Origin: CAYLNK01 sp964384675
GTDB lineage: Bacteria; Acidobacteriota; Thermoanaerobaculia; UBA5066
DNA: 39,887 bases
Direction of reading: 5' to 3'
Assembly: GCA_964384675.1 (NCBI GenBank)
Contig: CAYLNK010000019.1
Coordinates: 1 to 39,887 of the forward strand
Below, piece by piece: positions 18,462 to 27,900 of this stretch (its first letter is position 1; each line of letters begins with the position of its first letter). A program made the translations under genes and the position numbers. The notes under the pieces are model-generated. The model was not told the DNA's origin. It made no database searches and saw only the letters and a list, made by a program, of their open reading frames with translations.

Positions 18462-19283
18462 GTGGAAGAGCTGTGGTCGGCGAGGGACGACGCGAACCTG
18501 GTGCTTTCGCTGGAGCGCGCCCGCTCGTCGGACCTGGTCGGCGCCCTCTTCGCCATCGAGGGCGCGTCGCGCGAGCGGCAAGCCAACGGGATCGCGCTCC
18601 TCGACGCCTGGGGCCGCCGCCTGGCGTCCCGCGGGCCGATCCGCCATCCGATCCGGCAGGCCGAGGCGCTCGCGGACTTCCTGGGAGGCGAGGTCGGGCT
18701 TCGCGGCGACGACGAGGACTATTACGCGGTCGCCAACTCCCGTCTGTCGCACGTCCTGTCGCGCCGGCGGGGCATGCCGATCCTCCTCTCGCTCGTCTGG
18801 ATGGAGATCGGCCGGCGCGCCTCGATCCCGGTCGAGGGAATCGGTATGCCGGGGCACTTCATCGTCCGGGTCGGCGGGAGCCGGGGCGTTTACGCGGACC
18901 CGTTCACGGGCGGACGCCTCCTCTCCACCACCGATTGCCGCGAGATCGTGGAGCGCCTGGGCGGGCCCGCCTGGAACGATGACTTCCTTCGGCCGACGCC
19001 GTCCGAGGAGATCCTGGAGCGGATCCTCCAGAACCTCTATCACGCCTGCGGCCGAGCGGAGGACACCGCGGGCCAGTACCGGGCCGCCACGTTCCTCGCG
19101 GCCCTCCGGCCCGATTCCCCCGAGCGTCTCCTCGCGCGCGCGTCCGCGGCGCGGTCCCTGGGTGACGCGGGTCTCGCGCGGTCGCTCTACGCCGAGCTCG
19201 CCGAGCGCTTCCCGGACACCGAGGAGGCGGACACGGCCGCGCAGGCCCTGGACGAGGAGATGCCGGAGCCAGAGGCCAACTAG
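18462..19283 (+). CDS. SirB1-family transglutaminase-like/TPR protein
   Basis: 273 residues. The N-terminal 190 or so match the SirB1 (YchA, UPF0162) pattern: YYAVANSRLSHVLSRRRGMP, ILLSLVWMEIGRRASIPVEG and GMPGHFIVRVGG, then YADPFTGG. The fold is related to transglutaminases, but the canonical catalytic Cys is not obvious (a Ser, ILLSLVW, stands in the region), so enzymatic activity is doubtful. The C-terminal part (about 205-265) is helical with TPR-like Ala/Leu periodicity (LARASAARSLGDAGLARSLY). Biological role unknown. GTG is preceded by TAAACT and no Shine-Dalgarno. The TAG stop 19281-19283 opens the putative -10 of the following dehydrogenase gene. Confidence 0.82.
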   Translation: MEELWSARDDANLVLSLERARSSDLVGALFAIEGASRERQANGIALLDAWGRRLASRGPIRHPIRQAEALADFLGGEVGLRGDDEDYYAVANSRLSHVLSRRRGMPILLSLVWMEIGRRASIPVEGIGMPGHFIVRVGGSRGVYADPFTGGRLLSTTDCREIVERLGGPAWNDDFLRPTPSEEILERILQNLYHACGRAEDTAGQYRAATFLAALRPDSPERLLARASAARSLGDAGLARSLYAELAERFPDTEEADTAAQALDEEMPEPEAN

Positions 19284-19286
19284 AAT
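19281..19286 (+). promoter_or_regulatory. -10 element of the E1 gene built on the upstream stop
   Basis: TAGAAT starts with the TAG stop of the SirB1-like gene and lies 8 nt before ATG 19295. CCGCGCCT between them contains no Shine-Dalgarno. It is the clearest example here of one hexamer ending a gene and apparently promoting the next. Confidence 0.45.
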
Positions 19287-19294
19287 CCGCGCCT

Positions 19295-21676
19295 ATGCAA
19301 GATGAGCGCGCTGGCGATCCGGACGGCCGGGCCGTCTCCCCGTCGATCCCCGAGGCCGCGCCCGCGCCTCACCCGGCGGTCTCCGAGGCGCCCACGACCA
19401 TCCTGTCGACCGTGGGTCTCGGGCTGATGCAGGGCGGGGGTGCCGACGCGGCGGCCGCCGGACCCCCGGTCGAAGCGGGCCTCGAGCCTTCCACGGAGCA
19501 GGACGGAGCCGCGTCGGCGCCACCCGCGGTCCTCGAGGGAGCGGAAGTCGCGGAAGTCGCGGAGACCGCCGGGGCTTCCTCTCCGGCCACGGCGCCGATT
19601 GCCGAGTCGGTCGCGGCCGTCGATGCCGCGGAGCCGCAGAAAGCGCCGCCCTCCTCGCTGACGCGATCCCTGCACGGGCCGGACTTCGGCCCCGACGTCT
19701 CGCGGGATCGCCTGCGCGAGCTGTACCGCGCCCTTCTCCACCCGCGCCTGATCGAGGAGAAGATGCTCCTCCTCCTGCGCCAGGGGCGTCTCTCCAAGTG
19801 GTTCTCCGGTATCGGGCAGGAGGCGATCGCGGTGGGCGTCGCCGCCGCGCTGCGCCCGGACGACTGGATCCTCCCGATGCACCGCAACCTCGGCGTCTTC
19901 ACGGGGCGCGGCCTCGATCTCGTCACGCTCCTGAAGCAGCTGATGGGCAAGGACGGCGGCTACAGCAAGGGACGCGAGCGGAGCTTCCACTTCGGCGTGC
20001 CCGAGCACCACGTGATCGGGATGATCAGCCACCTCGGCGCGATGCTGCCGGTGGCCGACGGCCTCGCGCTCGCGGCGAGCCTCCGGGGGACGGGGAGGAT
20101 CGCCGCCGCGTTCACGGGCGACGGCGCCACCAGCGAAGGGGACTTCCACGAGGCCGTGAACCTGGCGGCCGTCTGGAAGCTACCGGTCCTCTTCGTGATC
20201 GAGAACAACCAGTACGGCCTCTCCACCCCGGCCTCGGAGCAGTACGCCTGCCAGCAGCTCGCCGACCGCGCCGTCGGCTACGGGATCCCGGGCGAGGTGG
20301 TCGACGGCAACGACCTCCTGGCGGTGCTCTGGGCCGTTTGGGAGGCCGCGGACCGCGCCCGCTCCGGCGGCGGGCCGACGCTCCTGGAGTTCAAGACGTT
20401 CCGGATGCGCGGGCACGAAGAGGCCTCGGGCACCGCGTACATCCCGAAGGAGCTGTTCGAGGAGTGGGGCAAGCGAGATCCGCTCCACCGCTTCGAGAGC
20501 CACCTCCTCGCCGAGGGGATCCTGACCGGAGAGGACGTGGAGACGATCCGCGCCCTCCAGAAGGCGCGCATCGACGAGGCCGTGGACGAGGCGCTCTCCG
20601 CTCCGGACCCCGTCTCCACCGCGGAGGCGGAGCTGGCGGACGTCTACGCCCCCGGTCCCACCCCCGGCTTCGCGTTCCCGCCGGAAGCGGCTCCCGAGGC
20701 TCCCGTTCGCGAGGTCCGCTATCTGGACGCCATCTCGGACGCGCTCCGCGTCGCGATGCGCACGCACCCGGCGACCATTCTCCTCGGCCAGGACATCGCC
20801 GAGTACGGCGGCGCGTTCAAGGTGACGCAGGGCTTCGTGAAGGAGTTCGGCAAGGCCCGGGTGCGCAACACGCCGATCATCGAGTCGGGCGTCCTCGGCG
20901 CGGCCCTCGGCCTCGCGCTGGACGGGCACGTGCCGATCGTCGAGATGCAGTTCGGGGACTTCATCACGTGCGGCTTCAACCAGATCGTCAACAACCTGGC
21001 CAAGACGTACTACCGGTGGGGCGCGCCGGTCCCGTGCGTGATCCGCGTCCCGGTCGGCGGCGGCGTCGGGGCCGGGCCGTTCCACTCGCAGAACGTGGAG
21101 GCGTGGTTCACCAACGTGGCCGGCCTGAAGGTCGTCGCGCCGTCGACGCCGCACGACGCCAAGGGCCTCCTCCTCGCGGCGCTGCAGGACGGGAACCCGG
21201 TCCTCTACCTCGAGCACAAGGTGCTGTACCGCTCCCAGAAGGGACCGGTGCCCGAGGGGGCGTACACCGTGCCGATCGGGAAGGCCCGCGTGGCGCGCGA
21301 GGGGCGTGACGCGACGGTCGTGACGTACGGCGTCGGGGTCCCGTGGGCGCTCGACGCCGCGACGGCGCTCGCGGCCGAAGGGCACGAGGTCGAGGTGATC
21401 GACCTCCGCACCCTCCTCCCGTGGGACGTCGAGACGGTCCTGACGTCGCTCCGGAAGACCAACCGCGGGCTCGTGCTGCACGAGGCACCGGAGACGGGGG
21501 GCTTCGGCGGTGAGGTCGCGTCGACGCTCGCCGAGCGGGGCTTCGAGTGGCTGGATGCCCCGGTCATGCGTCTCGGCGCGCTCGACACGCCCGTGCCATT
21601 CAGCAAGGCGCTGGAGGAGACCTACTCGCCGAAGGGGCGGCTGCTGCCGAAGCTCCGCGAGCTGCTGAGGTACTGA
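19295..21676 (+). CDS. Fused alpha/beta E1 subunit of a 2-oxoacid dehydrogenase complex
   Basis: 793 residues combining both E1 chains. The first 125 or so are a low-complexity Ala/Pro/Glu-rich extension. The alpha part (about 130-440) has the thiamine-diphosphate motif from GDG (275-277) to NN (304-305), and MRGHEEASG. A Pro/Ala linker (about 450-470) leads to the beta part from about 472 (DAISDALRVAMRTHP, LGQDIAEYGGAFKVTQG, PVGGGVGAGPFHSQ). E1 decarboxylates pyruvate, branched-chain or acetoin-type 2-oxo acids and acylates the E2 lipoyl group; the substrate cannot be fixed by eye. No E2 or E3 gene is next to it. The N-terminal extension could bind E2, or the true start may lie further in. 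Confidence 0.9.
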   Translation: MQDERAGDPDGRAVSPSIPEAAPAPHPAVSEAPTTILSTVGLGLMQGGGADAAAAGPPVEAGLEPSTEQDGAASAPPAVLEGAEVAEVAETAGASSPATAPIAESVAAVDAAEPQKAPPSSLTRSLHGPDFGPDVSRDRLRELYRALLHPRLIEEKMLLLLRQGRLSKWFSGIGQEAIAVGVAAALRPDDWILPMHRNLGVFTGRGLDLVTLLKQLMGKDGGYSKGRERSFHFGVPEHHVIGMISHLGAMLPVADGLALAASLRGTGRIAAAFTGDGATSEGDFHEAVNLAAVWKLPVLFVIENNQYGLSTPASEQYACQQLADRAVGYGIPGEVVDGNDLLAVLWAVWEAADRARSGGGPTLLEFKTFRMRGHEEASGTAYIPKELFEEWGKRDPLHRFESHLLAEGILTGEDVETIRALQKARIDEAVDEALSAPDPVSTAEAELADVYAPGPTPGFAFPPEAAPEAPVREVRYLDAISDALRVAMRTHPATILLGQDIAEYGGAFKVTQGFVKEFGKARVRNTPIIESGVLGAALGLALDGHVPIVEMQFGDFITCGFNQIVNNLAKTYYRWGAPVPCVIRVPVGGGVGAGPFHSQNVEAWFTNVAGLKVVAPSTPHDAKGLLLAALQDGNPVLYLEHKVLYRSQKGPVPEGAYTVPIGKARVAREGRDATVVTYGVGVPWALDAATALAAEGHEVEVIDLRTLLPWDVETVLTSLRKTNRGLVLHEAPETGGFGGEVASTLAERGFEWLDAPVMRLGALDTPVPFSKALEETYSPKGRLLPKLRELLRY

Positions 21677-21684
21677 AGTGAGGC

Positions 21685-21713
21685 GGGGGAGGACCGCCGC
21701 CCGGTCCTCCCCC
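21685..21713 (+). terminator. 12-bp GC hairpin after the E1 gene
   Basis: GGGGGAGGACCG (21685-21696) and CGGTCCTCCCCC (21702-21713) form a perfect 12-bp stem with the 5-nt loop CCGCC, starting 9 nt after the stop codon. It would be extremely stable. The nearest T-run (GTTTTGTC) is about 20 nt further on, so this is not a textbook intrinsic terminator. Its right side lies in the first unit of the 74-bp repeat array. Confidence 0.5.
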
Positions 21714-21953
21714 GCGCCCCCACCTTTCGGCCGTTTTGTCTGCTTGCGTGCGGGGCTGTGCGAACGACCGCCGCCCGGTCCTCCCCCGCGCCCCCACCTT
21801 TCGGCCGTTTTGTCTGCTTGCGTGCGGGGCTGTGCGAACGACCGCCGCCCGGTCCTCCCCCGCGCCCCCACCTTTCGGCCGGTTTGTCCTTCGTCCGTCA
21901 CACTGCTTGCGTGTCGGGTCCGGCGCGAATCGCCGCCCGATCCCCCCGCCGCC
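21692..21953. repeat. 74-bp tandem repeat array
   Basis: The unit begins GACCGCCGCCCGGTCCTCCC and runs 74 bp. Copies start at 21692, 21766 and 21840. The first two are identical by eye; the third matches to about 21888, with one substitution (GGCCG to GGCCGG context), then has a roughly 15-bp insertion (CTTCGTCCGTCACAC) before a diverged partial fourth copy (TGCTTGCGTG to about 21953). Seventy-four is not a multiple of three and every frame gives Pro/Arg nonsense, so it is non-coding. Each unit holds the small hairpin GACCG-CCGCC-CGGTC and a T-run (GTTTTGTC). It fills the gap between the convergent E1 and amidohydrolase genes. Confidence 0.9.
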
Positions 21954-23303
21954 CTACTCCCTCGTCGTCACCTTCGCCGGCACGACGTCGGTCACCGGCG
22001 GCGCGGGACGCGGCTTCTCGTGCTTGTAGACGATCCCGTCCTTCATGACGAAGAAGACCCGCTCGACGGCGCGCACGTCGACGAGGGGGTCGCCGGGGGC
22101 CGCGATCACGTCGGCGATCTTCCCGGGCTCGAGCACGCCGAGACGCTCGCCCACCCCGAGCAGCTCGGCGCTCACGCTGGTGGCGGCGCGGAGCGCCTCG
22201 GCCGGCTGGAGTCCGGCCTCGACGAGGAGGTGCAGCTCCTCGGCGTTGCGGCCGTGCGGATAGACGGCGGCGTCGGTGCCGAACGCGATCCGGATTCCAC
22301 GCGCGTGCGCCTTCCTCACCACCTCGCCGAAGCGCTCGAGCGCCGCCTGGGCCTTGACGGCGATCTCCGGCGGCAGGCTCACCCGGGAGAGGCGCTCCTT
22401 GAGGCCCTGGCCCGCCATCAGGGTCGGGACCAGGTACGTCCCCTGCACCTTCATCAGGTCGAGCCCTTCGTCGTCCAGGAACGTGCCGTGCTCGATCGAG
22501 TCGACTCCCGCCCGGATCGCTCTCTTGGCCCCCACCGCGCCGTGCGCGTGCGCGGCGACCCGGCGCTTCCAGGCGTGCGCCTCGTCGACGAGCGCCTCCA
22601 GCTCGGCCGGCGTCATCTGCGGCGAATCGACGTCGTCCGCCAGGGAGAGGACGCCGCCGGTGGCGCACACCTTGATCACGTCCGCGCCGTACTTCACCTG
22701 CATCCGGACCGCGGCCCGAACGGCATCGGCGCCGTTGGCGACGCCCTGCTCGATCCCGCGCTCCGGGCCGAACGCGCCGGGGCGGTAGCCGGTGTCGTCG
22801 CAGTGGCCGCCGGTGGCGCCGATCGCGTGGAGCGCGATCAGCATGCGGGGTCCCTCGATCTTCCGGGCGCGGATGGCGTTGCGGAGCCCGAGGTCGACGT
22901 AGCCGTCGGCCCCCACGTTCCGGCACGTCGTCACGCCCGCGAGCAGCGTCTTCCTCACGTGCTCGGTGGCGAAGAGGGCTTGCTCGGCGGGCGTCCGCCT
23001 CAGGCCGTCGAGGAAGTCCTGCTTCCAGTCGTCGCTCGCCTCGTCGGACAGGTGTGTGTGGGCGTCGATCAGGCCGGGGAGGAGCGTGGCGTCGCCGAGG
23101 TCGATCACCTCCGCGTCCGGCGGGATCACGCCGCCGACCGCCTTGATCTTCCCGTCCTCGACGAGGACGACGGCGGGGCCAGCCGTCCGGTCGCCGCGCC
23201 CGTCGAAGAGGCGCGCGGCTTTCAGTGCGATCACCTTCGCCTGAGCGGGGGAGGGGAGGGCGGCACAGAACGCGAGGAGGGTGGCGGCGGTGCGTCGGAG
23301 CAT
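21954..23303 (-). CDS. Exported amidohydrolase / Xaa-Pro dipeptidase-like metalloenzyme
   Basis: 449 residues. A Sec signal peptide (1-22, cut after AQA) sends it outside the cytoplasm. The amidohydrolase fold is shown by LLPGLIDAHTHL with His82 and His84, the bridging-Lys region ADVIKVCATGG, zinc ligands in VAAHAHG and SIEHGTFL, and IAFGTDAAVYPHG with the catalytic Asp. The C-terminal GKIADVIAAPGDPL is the family's small beta-domain tail. Relatives include imidazolonepropionase-like proteins and secreted prolidase/carboxypeptidases that hydrolyse Xaa-Pro or other amide bonds. Substrate uncertain. The ATG has TAAGAT only 6 nt upstream, which carries the stop of the preceding MFS gene. It converges on the E1 gene across the repeat array. 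Confidence 0.9.
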   Translation of the reverse strand: MLRRTAATLLAFCAALPSPAQAKVIALKAARLFDGRGDRTAGPAVVLVEDGKIKAVGGVIPPDAEVIDLGDATLLPGLIDAHTHLSDEASDDWKQDFLDGLRRTPAEQALFATEHVRKTLLAGVTTCRNVGADGYVDLGLRNAIRARKIEGPRMLIALHAIGATGGHCDDTGYRPGAFGPERGIEQGVANGADAVRAAVRMQVKYGADVIKVCATGGVLSLADDVDSPQMTPAELEALVDEAHAWKRRVAAHAHGAVGAKRAIRAGVDSIEHGTFLDDEGLDLMKVQGTYLVPTLMAGQGLKERLSRVSLPPEIAVKAQAALERFGEVVRKAHARGIRIAFGTDAAVYPHGRNAEELHLLVEAGLQPAEALRAATSVSAELLGVGERLGVLEPGKIADVIAAPGDPLVDVRAVERVFFVMKDGIVYKHEKPRPAPPVTDVVPAKVTTRE

Positions 23304-23309
23304 GCGTCG

Positions 23310-23315
23310 ATCTTA
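23310..23315 (-). promoter_or_regulatory. -10 element of the amidohydrolase built on the MFS stop
   Basis: TAAGAT (23315-23310, minus strand) begins with the TAA stop of the MFS gene and lies 6 nt (CGACGC) before the amidohydrolase ATG. There is no Shine-Dalgarno. Transcription would start at or next to the A of ATG. Confidence 0.45.
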
Positions 23316-24833
23316 GTGGGCGGGCGGCGACCCCGGGAGGGTGCGGGAGCGGGCGCGCTCCGGGAAGCCCGACGTGGCGAGGAGATGTAGCACCGCGAGG
23401 CCGAGGAGGACGGCGAAGACCGGCACGAGCGATCCCTCGATGGCGTGCCGGAGCGCCTGCGGTGTGACTCCCTCGATCGACGGGACCCGGCCCGAGAGGA
23501 GGTGTCCTGCCATCGCGGCGCCCGCGCCGAGGCGCCGGTCGAGCCCCGCCGCGAGGATTCCCCCGAGCGCGCCGACGCCGATCGAGCCTCCGATCGTGCG
23601 GAAGAACGGGACGAGGCTCGTGGCGATCCCGCGGATCCGCTCGTCGGCGGCGTCCTGGATCGCCAGCACCTGCGAGATCGAGGCGGGGCCCAGGCCGAGG
23701 CCGATGAGGGCGCACGAGACGCTGATCCACGGCACGCCGCCGTCGTGCCGCGCGGCGAGGATCAGGCTGCCGAAGCCCGCCACGATCAGGAGCGCGCCGA
23801 CCCGGGCGGCGGGGCGGAACCCGAACTTCAGGATGGTGCGGGCGGCGAGCGCCGACGACAGGGCCCAGCCGAAGACCACGGGCGTGACGACGGCTCCGGC
23901 CTGTCCGGCCGTCCCGCCCCGGGCCCCCTGCACGAACAGGGGGACGAACGTGTCGACACCGTAGATCGTGGTGCCGAGGAGAGCCCCTCCCAGGTACGGG
24001 AACGCGGTCTCGACCCGCCGGAACAGGGCGGGAGGGACCAGCGGGTGAGCGGCGGTCCGCTGGCGGACGACGAACAGGGCCGCGGCGACGGCGGCTCCGC
24101 CCAGCAGGGTCGCTCGGAGGGCCGGAGGGAGCCCGCCGGTGCGGTGGAGGATCCCGAAGAGGAGCATCGAGACGGCGGCGGTGAGCGCGCCCGCCCCGGC
24201 GAGGTCGATCGGGTCCCGGGTCGCCGCCCGCGATTCCACCATCTGCGTGACGACGAGCAGGAAGGCGAGGCCGCCGAGCGGGAGCGTCACCGTGAAGATG
24301 GAGCGCCAGCCGAAATGCACGGTGAGCGCGGCTCCGAGCAGGGGCCCCAGGAGGGACGCGAGGCCCCAGATGCTCGAGAAGAGCGCCTGGATCTTCACGC
24401 GCTCCTTCAGCGAGTAGAGGTCGGCCGACACGGTGATCGCGATCGGGATGAGCCCGCCGGCGCCGAGCCCCTGGAGGGCGCGGCCGACGATGAGCTGCGG
24501 CATCGAGCGGGCGGCGGCACAGCCGATCGCACCCGAGAGGAAGACGAGGATCGCCGTCAAGAGGATCCGCCGGCGGCCGTAGACGTCGGCCAGGCGCCCG
24601 TAGAGCGGCATCGTGACGGTGGAGGCGAGGAGGAAGATCGAGAAGACCCACGAGTAGAGGGGCAGGCCGTTGAGGTCGCCGATGATCGTCGGCATCGCGG
24701 TCGAGACGATCGTCGACTCGAACGACGAGAGCGACGTGACCAGGATCAGCGCGAACGTGATCCGCCGCCGTCGGGCGGGGTCGAACCGGGGGGCGGGGAC
24801 CGGAGCGCCTGGGCCGTCTGTCGAACCGCTCAC
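23313..24833 (-). CDS. MFS drug exporter, DHA2 (EmrB/QacA) type
   Basis: 506 residues, the size of 14-helix DHA2 exporters. Helix 1 has TSLSSFESTIVSTAMPTI, the DHA2 form of motif C-like substrate/proton sites, and the cytoplasmic loop 2-3 carries motif A as GRLADVYGRRRILL. Helix 4 shows QLIVGRALQGLGAGGLIPIA (motif B with its Arg). It should export lipophilic compounds in exchange for protons; the substrate is not predictable. No membrane-fusion partner (EmrA) is adjacent. The start is GTG 24833-24831 with TAACCT 7 nt upstream. A 13-bp palindrome overlaps that hexamer and lies in the divergent spacer with the hybrid kinase, a place where a local repressor could bind. Confidence 0.92.
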   Translation of the reverse strand: MSGSTDGPGAPVPAPRFDPARRRRITFALILVTSLSSFESTIVSTAMPTIIGDLNGLPLYSWVFSIFLLASTVTMPLYGRLADVYGRRRILLTAILVFLSGAIGCAAARSMPQLIVGRALQGLGAGGLIPIAITVSADLYSLKERVKIQALFSSIWGLASLLGPLLGAALTVHFGWRSIFTVTLPLGGLAFLLVVTQMVESRAATRDPIDLAGAGALTAAVSMLLFGILHRTGGLPPALRATLLGGAAVAAALFVVRQRTAAHPLVPPALFRRVETAFPYLGGALLGTTIYGVDTFVPLFVQGARGGTAGQAGAVVTPVVFGWALSSALAARTILKFGFRPAARVGALLIVAGFGSLILAARHDGGVPWISVSCALIGLGLGPASISQVLAIQDAADERIRGIATSLVPFFRTIGGSIGVGALGGILAAGLDRRLGAGAAMAGHLLSGRVPSIEGVTPQALRHAIEGSLVPVFAVLLGLAVLHLLATSGFPERARSRTLPGSPPAH

Positions 24834-24838
24834 CGTGC

Positions 24839-24851
24839 GGAGGTTACCTCC
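24839..24851. promoter_or_regulatory. Palindrome GGAGGTTACCTCC in the MFS/kinase divergent spacer
   Basis: Perfect 6-bp arms GGAGGT / ACCTCC around a single T. It overlaps the putative MFS -10 (TAACCT, 24846-24841 on the minus strand), so a protein bound here would block the exporter. The kinase's own -10 lies about 50 bp to the right. The binding protein is unknown and no TetR- or MarR-like gene is adjacent. Confidence 0.4.
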
Positions 24852-24898
24852 CGCTGCGCCGGGGCGCCGGCGCGTCCGGGCTGCGCGCGGCCGCTCGC

Positions 24899-24904
24899 TA
24901 TGAT
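24899..24904 (+). promoter_or_regulatory. -10 element of the hybrid histidine kinase
   Basis: TATGAT lies 9 nt before ATG 24914; the spacer GATCGATCG-like sequence has no Shine-Dalgarno. The mRNA would have a leader of only about 3 nt. Confidence 0.5.
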
Positions 24905-24913
24905 CGATCGACG

Positions 24914-27900
24914 ATGGTGCGTCGCCCGGGGGTCCTGCCGGTCCTCGTCCTCCTCGCCGCGGCGCCGGCCGCCGGGCAGCGCTACGACGTCCGCGTCTAC
25001 TCCGAGAACGAGGGGCTCCCGAGCTCCATCGTCTTCGGTCTGGCGCAGGACCCCAAGGGGCTCCTCTGGTTCGGCACGCGTTCGGGCGTCGCGAGCTACG
25101 ACGGGAGCGTCTGGACGACCCACCAGCTGGGGGACCGGCTCGCGCCGGCCAATCCCGGGCTCCTCGCGGCCGATCGGAGCGGCACCGTCTGGGGCGTGAC
25201 GCGGGGCCTCCCGTTTCGCGTGGCCCGGCTCGTGGACGGGACCTGGGGCGTGCTGCCGCCTGCCCCCGAGGTCGGCTCGACGCCGGCCGGCGTATCGGCT
25301 CTCGCGGTCCTGGAGTCGGAGGGGGAACGGCGCGTCGCGGTCGGCACCTCGCGCGGACTCTTCGTCTGGGAGGGGCGGCGCTGGAGGACGGTCGGCGTGA
25401 GGGACGGCCTCCCCTCCGACGGGGTGCTGGCCGTGGTCGCGGACGGGGACCACTTCCTGGTCGGGACGCGCGCGGGCGGGGCGACGTGGACCCCGGGAGC
25501 GGGCGTGGGGAGGGTGAGCGCGCTCGAGGGCCCCGAGGTCGCGGCCCTCGCCTCCGACCCGGGCGGTCCGTTCGTCGTCTTGGGGGGGCAGCTCTTCCGC
25601 CTGCAGGGCGGCCGGCTGGTGCGAGCCGAGCCGGAGGTGCGCCTCGTGGAGGAAGAGACGCGCGGTCCGATAACGCTCGTCGCCGACCGGCGCGGCGGCT
25701 GCGTCGTCGGGAGCGATCACCTCGTGCTCTGGTACCGGCCGGGGGAGCCGGTGCTCCGGCTCGACCACGGCTCCGGCCTTCCGGGCGACGGCGCCACGTC
25801 CCTCCTGGTGGACCGCGAGGGGCTCCTCTGGGTGGCGACGTCGCGAGGCGTGGCGCGTGTCGGGAGCCGGCGTTTCGCGTCGTACACCGTCGCGCACGGC
25901 CTCGCCGCCGATGAGGTCACCGCCATCCTCCACCGGTCCGACGGCACGCTGGTGGTGGGTCACCACGACGCGCTCACCCTGATCCGCGAGGAGAGGATGC
26001 AGAGGGTCCCGCTCGCGCCGCGCGCGTACGGCAGCGTCCTGGAGCTCGCGGAGGACCGCGCCGGAAACGTCTGGATCGCGGGAGGGGCCCGGCAGCTGGG
26101 CAGGCTCGATCGCGCGGGACACCTCTCGTGGTTCACTGGCGCGGAGATCCCCGCCGCGGTCTCGAGCCTGCTGGTCGACCGGGCCGGAGCGCTCTGGCTG
26201 AGCGGGCCCGACCTCTTCCGTTTCAACGGGCGGCAGGCCGAGCTGCGGGCGGGCGGGGTCGGGTACGTCCGGCGGATCGTCGAGGGGCGCCGCACGGGCC
26301 TGCTCTACCTCGGGTCGTCGCGTTCGGGCCTGGCCGTGGGCGACGGCGCCACGTGGCGGCGGCTCGGCGGCCCGACGACGGAGGGGAGCGAGAGCGTCTA
26401 CGCGGTCCTGGAGGCCGGTAGCGCGGACGTCTGGGTCGGGACGGCCGCCGGCCTCTATCGGGCCGTCGACGACCGGCTGGTGCTGCCCGAGCCGCCCCTG
26501 CGCATCGACCGCCCCGTCTTCTCTCTCGCGGAGGACCGGGAGGGGCGGCTCTGGTTCGGCACCGACAACGGCGTCTTCCGCTGGGACGGCACGGCGCTCC
26601 ACCACTTCACGATCGAGGACGGGGTCCTGGGACGGGAGACGAACCGCGCCGCGCTCGCGGTCGACCGTGCCGGACAGGTCTGGATCGGCACGGACCAGGG
26701 GCTCACGGTCTACCGCCCGCGTCTGGACGAGGAGGAGTCGGTCCGACCCCTGCCCGAGCTCCTGTCTCTCCTCGTGAACGGGCGCGAGGAGCGTCCCGTG
26801 ACCCGGCTCGAGCTGGGGCACGACGAGAACGACCTCGTCTTCCGTCTGCGCGCCGTCTCGTTCCGGGACGAGCGGCGGCTCCGCTATCGCACGCGGCTCG
26901 TGGGCGACGTGGAGACGCCGTGGCGTCTCGACGCGGGCGGCACGCGGGTCGAGATCGCCTACCCGAAGGTGCCCGCCGGCCGGCTCGTCCTGGAGATGCA
27001 GGCGGCGAGCGGCGAGGGGGAATGGGGCGACGTCACACGCTCCGGGACGATCGTCGTCGCGCGACCGCCGTGGCGCCAGCCGCTGTTCGTGCCCGCCGTT
27101 CTCCTGGCGTTCGCGGCGTGCGTCCTCCTGGTCCATCGCAGCGTCTTCCGGCGCCGGTACGCCCACCGGCTGGAGGAGGAGGTGAAGGCGCGCACCGCCG
27201 AGCTCCGTGAGTCGGAGCGGCGCTACCGGCGGATCTTCGACGAGAGCCCCGCCGTCCTCCTGCTGGTCGACCCGTCCACCGGCGCGCTCGTCGACGCGAG
27301 CCCCGCGGCCCGGGTCTTCTACGGCCCCGCGCTCGCGGCGGGGGCCGGGTTCCCGGACCTCGTCGAGGAGGGGCCCGAGCGGCTGGAGCCCGGCTACTCC
27401 ACGGCGCGGCACCGGCGGTCCTCCGGCGACGTGAGGGACGTCGAGGTCTACTCCGGGCCCGTCGAGATCGAGGGGAAGGAGCTCCTCCTCTCGATCGTCC
27501 ACGACATCACCGACCGGCGGCGCCTGGAGGCGGAGCTCGCCAAGACCGAGAAGCTCGAGGGGCTCAGCCTCATGGCAGGCGGGATCGCGCACGACCTCAA
27601 CAACGTGCTCATGGCCCTGTCGGGCAACCTCGAGCTCCTGCGCCCGGAGGTGAAGAGCGCGGAGGGGCGCGAGACGCTCTCTCACGCGATGGCTCCGATC
27701 CTCCGCGCCCAGCGCCTCGCGGGGCGTCTGCTGACGTTCGCGCGCGGCGGGGCGCCGGTGCGGAGCCCGGTCGCCGTGAAGGAGCTGGTCCGCGCCAATC
27801 TCGTCATCGCGCTTTCCGGCTCGAACGTGCGTCCCGAGGTGACGTACGGCGAGGGCCTTCTCGCCGCGGACGTCGACGAGGCGCAGATCGGGCAGGCGCT

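Noticed and set aside
21692..21953. 74-bp repeats as a CRISPR array
   Set aside because: The units are contiguous with no unique spacers, too long for CRISPR repeats, and no cas gene is present.
21678..23390. Open frames through the 74-bp repeats
   Set aside because: The 74-bp period breaks the frame each unit, and the peptides are Pro/Arg repeats antisense or adjacent to the amidohydrolase.
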